DNA from: Candidatus Latescibacterota bacterium
GTDB lineage: Bacteria > Latescibacterota > UBA2968 > UBA8231
Length of the DNA stretch: 45,011 nucleotides
Direction of reading: 5' to 3'
NCBI GenBank assembly: GCA_016187725.1
Contig: JACPJE010000020.1
Span: 1 to 45,011, forward strand
The position numbers were made by a program, and so were the translations under genes. The notes under the pieces were generated by a model, which was given only the letters and a program-made list of their open reading frames with translations, ran no database searches and had not been told where the DNA came from. Below are positions 25,113-34,404 of this stretch, piece by piece. Each line of letters starts with the position of its first letter. Within the stretch, counting starts at the first letter, position 1.

Positions 25113-26033
25113 CTAGGTGAACAGTGGTTGGGCGGCAGCGGTCAACTCCTTGAGCCGCTCTTCCTCGGCCGGACCGAAGGGCCGGAACTGGGCGGCCAGA
25201 TCCACGGCCATCCAGAACAATTCCTCGTTGCCGGGGGGGATCGCCGCGGTGGCCCCCTGGGCAAAGACAAAGCTGAGGGCCAGCCGCGCCTCCTCCGGGT
25301 CAGTGGCCGGCTGGTACCAGCAGGGCGGATGGGTGCGCTCGGCCTGGTCGGGCCATCTGCCGCGGCACAGGCCCTTGAGCGCCAGGATGCCCAGCCCCTG
25401 TTCTCTGGCTCGGGCCAGCACCTGGGGGCCAAAGCCGGCCTGCCAGAGGGGAAGGTTGATGGGAAAGAGCAGGGTGTCGAAGGCGAAGCGTTCCATGGCC
25501 GCCGTGGCCGCCGCAGCGCTGTGGGCCGAAAAGCCCAGCCAGCGCACCTCGCCTGCCTGGCGCGCCTGCAAAAAGGCCTCCATGGCCCCGCCGGGCCCGA
25601 AGGCGGTTTCCACCTCCTCCAGGGTGGTGAGGGCATGGAGCTGGTACAGGTCGAAGTGGTCGGTGCGCATTCGCTTGAGCGAGGCGTGCAGTTCCTCGCG
25701 CGCTCCTGCGGCGCGGCGCTGGGTGGTCTTGCAGGCGAGGAAGACCCCCTGGCGATGGGGTTGGAGGGCTGGTCCCAGTCTCTCTTCGGCGTTGCCGTAG
25801 GAGGGGGCCACGTCGAAGTAGTTGATGCCCCGGGCCACGGCCCGGGCCACGCTCTGGTCGGCCTGGGCCTGGGGCTTGTCCATCACCACGATGCCCCCAA
25901 AGCCGATGAGCGACAACTCCTGGCCGGTCCTGCCCAGGGGGCGGCGCGGCACCGGCGCCTGGGCCGCCAGGGGGGCCAGGCCCATTCCCAGACCAGCGGC
26001 AGCAGCCGTCTTGATGAAACTCCGTCTGTCCAT
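25113..26033 (-). CDS. exported aldo/keto reductase with Tat-like signal
   Basis: 306 residues beginning MDRRSFIKTAAAAGLGMGLA, a twin-arginine-type export signal with AxA site (PLAAQA). The barrel has DVAPSYGNAEERLG (Asp/Tyr), FLACKTTQRR (Lys) and DLYQLHALTTLEEVE (His), the aldo/keto reductase tetrad. A paralogue of the next gene, with export predicted only for this one, so the pair may handle the same chemistry in two compartments. First gene of the operon. A Tat signal on an AKR implies cofactor loading before export. Confidence 0.88.
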   Translation of the reverse strand: MDRRSFIKTAAAAGLGMGLAPLAAQAPVPRRPLGRTGQELSLIGFGGIVVMDKPQAQADQSVARAVARGINYFDVAPSYGNAEERLGPALQPHRQGVFLACKTTQRRAAGAREELHASLKRMRTDHFDLYQLHALTTLEEVETAFGPGGAMEAFLQARQAGEVRWLGFSAHSAAAATAAMERFAFDTLLFPINLPLWQAGFGPQVLARAREQGLGILALKGLCRGRWPDQAERTHPPCWYQPATDPEEARLALSFVFAQGATAAIPPGNEELFWMAVDLAAQFRPFGPAEEERLKELTAAAQPLFT

Positions 26034-26196
26034 TTCCCTGCATCCGCGAAAAAAGGCCGCAGAAAGACTGCACTGATCCCCGGGTGCTGTCAAGTTAAAA
26101 GGTCGGATTGCCAAACAAAAATAGCGCCCGAAGTATCTGGCGCTATCACTGCCGCGTCGGGGAGCGACCCACTTCGGCCTTTCCCAAGGCGCGTCC

Positions 26197-26288
26197 CGCC
26201 GCACCCCAACGTATGGGGTGCGGCGCAAAAAGCGCTGCCCTCTCCCAAGACCCAGCCCCCGCAACGCCCCATACGTTGGGGCGTTGCG
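26197..26288. repeat. two mirror-image hairpins with complementary loops
   Basis: Hairpin 1 (26197-26225): 11-bp perfect stem, loop AACGTAT. Hairpin 2 (26260-26288): 11-bp perfect stem, loop ATACGTT. The cores CCCCAACGTATGGGG and CCCCATACGTTGGGG are exact reverse complements, so the two are inverted copies of one 15-bp core. This is the layout of a REP doublet/BIME-like unit, possibly also limiting read-through after spoVR (stop 26395). The rest of the 26034-26394 gap holds nothing else I recognise apart from presumed signals of the downstream reductase gene. Confidence 0.75.
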
Positions 26289-26394
26289 CCTCGCTCGCGA
26301 AGCTCCGCTCCCCGGGAAACACCTCCAGGGCATTCCCGTCCCTTCAGCCATCTTTACGCCGCTTGCTATACTCGGCAAAATCCTTGCGGCTGGC

Positions 26395-27888
26395 CTAGGC
26401 CGCCTTCACCTCGACCTGTTCGCCCTCGCAACTGAGCAGTACCCGTTTATCGTCCTGCTGGGTCTCCAGATGCACAGGCCGGCCCCACAGCCGCTGCAGA
26501 TTCCGCAGGGTGTCCTGGGCGTAGTCCATCTTCAGCCCCACGCCTTCGTAGCGGTGAGTCAATAGCAGTTCCCCCCGGTTGCGGTAGTTGCCGTCCTCCA
26601 CCAGGATCGAGGGACGGCCGAAGTTGGTCAGGCTGAACAGGAGCTGGCGCTTGACCTTGGCGAACTCCCGGCTCTCGATCTCGTAGCAGTCCTGCTGGCG
26701 GTTGTAGGCATAGGTGAAGAGCCGGTGCTCCCGGCAGAAATCTTCGGTCAGGAAGGCGTCGATGAAGCCGATGTCGTTGTAAGTCCGGCGCACCTCGAAG
26801 ATCTTCTCCCGCCCCAAGCCGAGCTGCCGGTCCCAGCAGGCGCGCGCCTCCAGGTCGTCGCAGGCCTCGTACTCCGACCCGAATCTGCCCTGGTCCCAGC
26901 GCTGCTCCATATCTCGGAACAGCTCCATCCCCAGCTTGTAGGGATTGAGCCGGCCAGGGCGCATCCCCATGGTGCCGGCGTGATGGTCCGCAAAGTCGAT
27001 CAACTCCGCGTCCTTCAGGGCCTTCTCGGTGAGGATCTTGGCGTGCCAGTAGCTGGCCCAGCCCTCGTTCATGATCTTGGTCTGGCGCTGCGGGGCAAAG
27101 TAATAGGACTCCTCGCGCACCATCGCCAGCACGTCCCGCTGCCAGCTCTTCAGGGGGGCGTGCTCGATGAGGAACCACAGCGCGTCCTTCTCCGGATCCT
27201 CGGGGAAGCGCTGCTCCTTCTCCTGCTCGGCGGCCAGCTGCTTCTTCTGCTCCTCCAGGAATTCGGCCGGGTTGATGTAGCTGTCCATGTAGGCCTTGCT
27301 CCTGAGGCGCTGCACCGCGCCCTCCTCCCTTTCCTCCTCCAGGGTGGCATCGGGCTTGTCCCGCCGGCGCCTGATGAACACCGCGTGCGGGTCGATCAGG
27401 TCCTCCAGCGACAGACAGGCGTCGATGAAGCCCTCTACCACCTCCTCGCCGTAGCGCTCCATGTAGGCGCGGACGCGGGTGCCGTGGTTGGCCATCTCGT
27501 CCATCATCTTGCGGTTGGTCTGGGAGAACCACAGATTGTTCTTGAAGAAGTCGCAGTGGGCGTACACATGGGCCATGACCAGCTTCTGGTCCACCGCGTC
27601 GTTGCTCTGCAACAAATAGGCGTAGCAGGGATCGTTGTTGATCACCATCTCGTAGATCTTCTGCAGGCCATAGGTGTAACTCTTGGCCAGTTGCTCGTAT
27701 TCCATGCCGAAGCGCCAGTGGGGATAGCGCACCGGGAAGCCGCCGCAGGAGGCGATCTCATTCATTTCCTCGTAGCCCACCACCTCGAAGATCACCTCGA
27801 AGAAATCCAGCCCGCAGGCGCGGGCATAGCCCTCGATCTCGTACTTGAGCAGCTTCAGTTCGGTCGGGAATTTCTTCAGCCACGCCAT
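26395..27888 (-). CDS. spoVR: SpoVR family protein
   Basis: 497 residues, usual length. Family signatures: YARACGLDFFEVIFEVVGYE, MNEIASCGGFPVRYPHWRFG, YEMVINNDPCYAYLLQSND, VYAHCDFFKNNLWF, and MNEGWASYWHAKILTE near residue 280. Known in Bacillus as a cortex-related sporulation protein and in E. coli as YcgB; molecular function not established. Starts one nt after the yeaH stop (TGAGATG), third gene of the prkA-yeaH-spoVR operon, conserved also in non-spore-formers and tied to stress and stationary phase. Confidence 0.95.
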   Translation of the reverse strand: MAWLKKFPTELKLLKYEIEGYARACGLDFFEVIFEVVGYEEMNEIASCGGFPVRYPHWRFGMEYEQLAKSYTYGLQKIYEMVINNDPCYAYLLQSNDAVDQKLVMAHVYAHCDFFKNNLWFSQTNRKMMDEMANHGTRVRAYMERYGEEVVEGFIDACLSLEDLIDPHAVFIRRRRDKPDATLEEEREEGAVQRLRSKAYMDSYINPAEFLEEQKKQLAAEQEKEQRFPEDPEKDALWFLIEHAPLKSWQRDVLAMVREESYYFAPQRQTKIMNEGWASYWHAKILTEKALKDAELIDFADHHAGTMGMRPGRLNPYKLGMELFRDMEQRWDQGRFGSEYEACDDLEARACWDRQLGLGREKIFEVRRTYNDIGFIDAFLTEDFCREHRLFTYAYNRQQDCYEIESREFAKVKRQLLFSLTNFGRPSILVEDGNYRNRGELLLTHRYEGVGLKMDYAQDTLRNLQRLWGRPVHLETQQDDKRVLLSCEGEQVEVKAA

Positions 27889-27889
27889 C

Positions 27890-28990
27890 TCAACGGCCCT
27901 TTCCCAAAAAGGCCCTGATCGCCTCCAGGAGGTCCTCCCGGCCGCGGAGTTCGGCGGTGACCAGCTCTTCCCGCCCGGCGGCCACCTGCTGCAGTTCGCG
28001 GAGAAAGCCGCCGCTCCCATAGGCGCTGCGCACCTGGCCGTACCCGAAGAGGTTGACCTTTCCCAGCAAGTCCTGCTCCAGCATTTCCAGGCAGCGGCCG
28101 TTGTCCTCACCCTGGTTGTCGCCGTCCGAGAAGTGGAAACAGTAGATATTCCACTCCGCCGGGTCGTAGTGGGCCGCGATCAATTCGCCGCAGAGCTGGT
28201 ACGCCGAGGAGATCCGCGTCCCCCCTCCTTCCCTGATCCGGTAGAAGGTCTCCTGGTCCACCTCGCGCGCCTCGGCGTCGTGGGCCAGGTAGCGGCACTC
28301 GATGCCCTGGTACTGGGCCCGCAGCCAGGAGTCGATCCAGAAGGCGGCCGCGCGCACCAGTTCCTTCTGTTCGTCGCCCATGGACCCCGAGACATCCATC
28401 ATGTAGATGATCGCCGCATTGCTCTCCGGCAGCAGGATCGTCTTCCACGAGCGGTACTGCTGGTCCTTGCGGATGGGGATCACCTGCGGCCGATGCGGGT
28501 CGTACTGGCCGGCGATGAGCTGGCGCCGCAGCGCCTTTTTGTAGGTCCGCCGAAAGTGGCGCAAGGACTCCGGGCCGGTCTGGCTGATCCCGGTGTAGCG
28601 GTTCTTCTGGGAGCTGAGGTTCTTCTCGCCCTTGGGTTGGATGCGGGGCAGCGCCAGTTCCTCTCCCAGCATCAGGGCCAGTTCCTCGATGGAGACCTCC
28701 ACCTCCAGGATGTGGCCCCCCGGCTGGTCGCCGGCCCCTGGTCCGCGACCGCCCTGGCCCGGCCCCAGCACCGTGCCCGGCTCGCCCTCGCCCTGGCCCA
28801 CCCCGCCGGTCTGCTGCTCTCCGTAGCAGAAGTGGGGGATGTCGATCTGGGGCAGGGGGATGCTGACCAGATCCTTGCCCTGGCGCCCGATCAGCTCGCC
28901 GGAGGAGAGGTACTTCTTCAGCTCCTGCTTGATCTTGCCGCGCACCAGTTGCCGGAAGCGGGCGTGGTCGCGCTCGAGCCGGTTGAACAT
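27890..28990 (-). CDS. yeaH: YeaH/YhbH family (DUF444) protein with vWA-like domain
   Basis: 366 residues. An N-terminal Gly-rich low-complexity stretch ([20 protein letters not shown]) follows [21 protein letters not shown] vWA-like domain begins [16 protein letters not shown], a full MIDAS DxSxS, and ends [11 protein letters not shown]. Partner of PrkA in a stress operon of bacteria; biochemical role unclear, possibly as adaptor or metal-dependent binding module. ATG 28990 lies 8 nt after the prkA stop. Confidence 0.95.
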   Translation of the reverse strand: MFNRLERDHARFRQLVRGKIKQELKKYLSSGELIGRQGKDLVSIPLPQIDIPHFCYGEQQTGGVGQGEGEPGTVLGPGQGGRGPGAGDQPGGHILEVEVSIEELALMLGEELALPRIQPKGEKNLSSQKNRYTGISQTGPESLRHFRRTYKKALRRQLIAGQYDPHRPQVIPIRKDQQYRSWKTILLPESNAAIIYMMDVSGSMGDEQKELVRAAAFWIDSWLRAQYQGIECRYLAHDAEAREVDQETFYRIREGGGTRISSAYQLCGELIAAHYDPAEWNIYCFHFSDGDNQGEDNGRCLEMLEQDLLGKVNLFGYGQVRSAYGSGGFLRELQQVAAGREELVTAELRGREDLLEAIRAFLGKGR

Positions 28991-28998
28991 GGCCAGTC

Positions 28999-31098
<2,100 letters not shown>

Positions 31099-31837
31099 GT
31101 CCTCTTCTCCTCCTGGCTGGCAGGCTGGCCAGCCCGAACGAACAGGTGAGATGGGGCGACAGCGATCCGAGCGGCGGAGAGGGTGGCTGACAGCTCCGCC
31201 AGTTAGAGACGAGAAATACTTTCCTGGGCCGTGGACTGTTTTTCCGTGCCGGCTTGCTGGTCAGCTACTCGAATGGATAGTCTGCGCTGGAGAAAGAGGT
31301 ATTTGTCCGAAGATCAGAGCAAAACCTGCGCCACAGAGAAATGAACCAGCTGTACAGGAAGGGGAGGGGAGAACAGGAACAGCATTGCAGCAGTTCCGCC
31401 AGAACTGCGGGCTAGTGCTAAATATACAAGCGCAATCCGCGCGCGCGCAAGCAATTCTGCAATGGCAGAAGACCCCGGAGGAAGCTGCTTATCTCACCAG
31501 ACCAGCATATGGGCCCCCACCTGTTCCTCTGCCCTCCGCCGGTACAGGTATGCTCCTAACACTGCTCCCGGAGATTACATGTCTTTTTTTTGGGACGGTT
31601 GCAGGGCCGCCCACCTCGGCCATAGCCGCAAGTTCCTCACAATCAAATACATCTTTGGAACACTTACCTTTTGAAGACACCTGTCGCTAAAAAGGCACAA
31701 AGGACCTGGGGCAGAAGGCGCATCGGTTCCTACCCTTCCAGCCTCCTCAGCACCGCTATCGCCGCCTGCGGAACGCTGAAGGTGTATTCCAGAGCATCCC
31801 GGCAGTTGAGAAGGGTTGCCATCCCCGGAAGCGGTAC
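31099..31837. other. 740-bp gap without a recognisable gene
   Basis: Between prkA and the MITE. I see no coding frame with family signatures, no tRNA and no consensus sigma-54 promoter. One perfect hairpin, GCAGTTC (31390-31396) with GAACTGC (31402-31408), might be an operator. A 30-codon minus-strand frame just left of the MITE lacks support. Confidence 0.5.
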
Positions 31838-31936
31838 TAAGTGCTCCGTTTCACAATTAACTGTGGGGTTTTTCTCCCCAGGTCGGCGAACTGTTGGCGG
31901 CGTAACCCTACAATCATTTCTGAAACGGAGCACTAA
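31838..31936. mobile_element. 93-bp MITE with TAA target duplication
   Basis: Perfect 13-bp terminal inverted repeats, GTGCTCCGTTTCA (31841-31853) and TGAAACGGAGCAC (31921-31933), flanked by TAA at 31838-31840 and 31934-31936. The interior includes TGGGG/CCCCA around TTTTTCT. It is too short to encode a transposase, so a parent element elsewhere would have to mobilise it. Three-bp T-N-A duplications occur in some IS5-family groups; the parent family is a guess. Its right edge forms the stop of the adjacent glycosyltransferase gene. Confidence 0.75.
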
Positions 31937-34398
31937 GGGGATAGGACTCCCAGTTGTCGTCTTAGTTCCTCTATAAGGCGCTGGTCCTCGGCCCGCTGCT
32001 GGGGGGTGAGGGTCTGGTCCAGGCGCAGAGCGCTTTCGAGATGGTGCAGGGCCCGGGAGTAATCCTGTGCCAGGTAAGAGGCGCGGAACAGGTTCTTGTG
32101 CACCTCTGCCTGGGTGGAGTCCAGCTGCAGGGACTGCTCCCACCAGGCGCGGGCCTCGGGGTAGTTCCGGGCGTTGTAGGCAAAGACCCCCAGGGCATTG
32201 CAGGCCAGGGGCCGGGGCTGGATCTGGGCTGAAAATTGGTAGACCTGGCGGGCATACTCCTGATTGCTCTGGAGGTAGAACACCTGGGCGACGTCGATAT
32301 AGGAGTCGGCCATGGTCTGCAGGAAGACCGGTTTGAGGGATGCCCGCCGCCGGTAGCCGTCCGCCAGGGCCTGCAGGGCCAGGCCATCCAGGTCTGCGTC
32401 CATCAGGCTCACCGCGGCAGCCCAGGGAAGGAACTGGGCCGCGTGGGCCAGGTCGCCGTAACCCCATACGTAGCGTTTGAGCGCCATCCGCTCCAGGTCG
32501 TCCTGGTTCTGCTGGTGGTGGATGAAGGCCTCGATCAGAGCGGAATAACGCGTCTCCGGGTGAGATTGGCGCAGGGCTGCCAATTGCTGCAGAGCCCCCT
32601 GCAGGTCGCCGGCCGCCAGCGCGCTGGCGGCGGCGCGCACCTGCTGGTCCGGGCAGCGGGGATCGGCTTCCGGTGCCCAGCGTTCCCAGACAGCGGCAAA
32701 GTCCTGCTGCTGCTCCAGGATGAAGACCGCCGGGTGGTCGTAGCCCAAAAAAGAAGGCTCGGCCTCATCGTCCCTGAATGCTATTCCCAGCAAGGCGGGG
32801 TAGACCTTGAAGCGCTGCACCAGGGTGAAACCCAATTGGCCGGCCACCAGCCGCCGGTAGAATTCGGCCATGGCCGGGTAGAATTCGGGGGCACCCAGGT
32901 ACTGCCGGTAGCGGTTGACGTCGGTGATCACCACATAGTCTGCATAACGCAGGCGTTCGGCCAGGTAGCGCTGGAGGCTGGCGCAGCTGAGGTACCCATG
33001 GGTGCCGAAGAGGGTGCCCTCGTTGAGCAACTGCTGGCGGTGGCGCGGGCGGACGATCAATTCTCGCAGGGAAAAACCACCGTGCTCCACCCCGATGGCG
33101 CTGCCTTGGGGGGCGTGCTGGGCCAGCCAGCGGGCGGCCTGGATGCGGCTGTCCTCCACCAGGTAGATCCGCACAAAGGCCAGGCCGTAGAAGGCCGTGT
33201 ACCCGGCCACCAGGGCGCTGAGCGCCCAGCCAGCCCACTGCCAGCGGGGGGACCAGCGCGACAGCCAGACCAGCAGGTCGGCCCCCAGCAGACAGCAGAA
33301 GGGAAAGAGGGGCAACAGGTAGCGCAGGTGTTTGGTGTGCAGGCCGCCGATCAGCGCAAAACCTACCACCACCCACCCCAGGGCCAGCAGCCCGGGCAGG
33401 CGCCGCCGCCACAGGGCATGGCCGAGGGAGCACAGGAAAACCACCGTCAGCGGCCAGCCCACGCCCAGGGGCCACAGGTGGGTCCAGTAGTGCAGATAGG
33501 GCAGGGTGTGCAGGTCGGCCAGAGACCAGGGGCTGAGCAACTGGCCCCTGGCCACCTGGAGGGAGTAGGCCAGATCGTCGGTAGTGCTCACCTGGGAGAG
33601 CAGTTCGGGACTGAAGAGCAGAAAGGGCTCCAGGGCCAGGAGCACCCCGGCGGCGGCCAGGCCGGCCAGGCACAGGTCCCGGTGCCCCCGCCGGCGCCGC
33701 ACCCATTGCAGTCGCCTCTCCCCGGTCTGCAGCGGTGCGGCCTGCAGGTGGGCGGCCAGCAGCACTCCCCCCAGCAGCAGGCCATTGAAACGCACGGCCC
33801 CGCAGGCGCCGATCAGCGCCCCGCAGAGCAGGTAGTGCCAGCGCTTTTCCTGCTCGGCGACCCGCAGCGCCAGATAGAAGATGGCCAGGCTCAGGCAGGT
33901 GAAGAGCCCGTCGATGGTGTAGAAGTGGGCCTGCTGCACCCCGATGGGCGCCACGGCCGCCAGGAACAGGGCCAGGCAGGCCACCGGGACGTCCCAGCAG
34001 CGTCTGCCCAGGGCGAAGAGCAGTCCCAGGCTCAGGCAGGAAAGGGCGACCGAGAGCAGGCGGGCGCTCAGAAAGATGAGGGGGCGGTCCCGGGGAGCGT
34101 CCAGATCCAGAGGGCCGCGGCCGATGGAGACCAGTTCCAGCAGGCCCCGCACCAGGTACATGGGCGCCGTGCCGTACGCCGTCAGCGGCGGGGACAGAGG
34201 GTCATCCAGTTTCAGCCCCGCCCGGACCAGGGTCTCCTCGTCGGGGTGGAACTGGTAGAAGACCCGCGCCATCCCGGCAGCCTCCGGCACCGGCAGGACA
34301 AAGTCGCTCAGGTCCCGCATCAGCCCGGCCAGGCGCAGGCCGGCGCCCAGGAGCAGGCACAGGGCCGCCAGCCAGGCATGGGGAGGGGGTCTGCGCAT
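31933..34398 (-). CDS. ArnT/GT39-like membrane glycosyltransferase with C-terminal TPR-like domain
   Basis: 821 residues. About 10-12 membrane segments fill the first ~430 residues. The luminal catalytic-type loop is FYQFHPDEETLVRAGLKLDD, the start of the Glu-containing loop in polyprenol-dependent enzymes. AQQAHFYTIDGLFTCLSL (as PIGVQQAHFYTIDGLFTCL) and a long soluble C-terminal half follow; the last ~250 residues are TPR-like helical pairs (AEVHKNLFRASYLAQDYSRA then LHHLESALRLDQ). Family members transfer sugars from lipid carriers outside the inner membrane. The last codon CCT and stop TAG lie at the MITE edge, so the C-terminus may be shortened. Starts 6 nt after the upstream paralogue. 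Confidence 0.83.
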   Translation of the reverse strand: MRRPPPHAWLAALCLLLGAGLRLAGLMRDLSDFVLPVPEAAGMARVFYQFHPDEETLVRAGLKLDDPLSPPLTAYGTAPMYLVRGLLELVSIGRGPLDLDAPRDRPLIFLSARLLSVALSCLSLGLLFALGRRCWDVPVACLALFLAAVAPIGVQQAHFYTIDGLFTCLSLAIFYLALRVAEQEKRWHYLLCGALIGACGAVRFNGLLLGGVLLAAHLQAAPLQTGERRLQWVRRRRGHRDLCLAGLAAAGVLLALEPFLLFSPELLSQVSTTDDLAYSLQVARGQLLSPWSLADLHTLPYLHYWTHLWPLGVGWPLTVVFLCSLGHALWRRRLPGLLALGWVVVGFALIGGLHTKHLRYLLPLFPFCCLLGADLLVWLSRWSPRWQWAGWALSALVAGYTAFYGLAFVRIYLVEDSRIQAARWLAQHAPQGSAIGVEHGGFSLRELIVRPRHRQQLLNEGTLFGTHGYLSCASLQRYLAERLRYADYVVITDVNRYRQYLGAPEFYPAMAEFYRRLVAGQLGFTLVQRFKVYPALLGIAFRDDEAEPSFLGYDHPAVFILEQQQDFAAVWERWAPEADPRCPDQQVRAAASALAAGDLQGALQQLAALRQSHPETRYSALIEAFIHHQQNQDDLERMALKRYVWGYGDLAHAAQFLPWAAAVSLMDADLDGLALQALADGYRRRASLKPVFLQTMADSYIDVAQVFYLQSNQEYARQVYQFSAQIQPRPLACNALGVFAYNARNYPEARAWWEQSLQLDSTQAEVHKNLFRASYLAQDYSRALHHLESALRLDQTLTPQQRAEDQRLIEELRRQLGVLSP

Positions 34399-34404
34399 CG
34401 CAGG

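Noticed and set aside
26197-26288. CRISPR or short array
   Set aside because: Only two inverted hairpins, no regularly spaced direct repeats with unique spacers.
24366-26435. 689-codon plus-strand open frame opposite the reductases
   Set aside because: Shadow; both reductases have complete catalytic tetrads on the minus strand.
31099-31400. sigma-54 promoter for prkA
   Set aside because: No TGGCAC-N5-TTGC match on the minus strand; only GC-rich partial resemblance.
31742-31831. 30-codon minus-strand frame (MATLLNCRDALEYTF...) beside the MITE
   Set aside because: Too short, no ribosome site and no recognised family; might be pre-insertion C-terminal remains but not shown.
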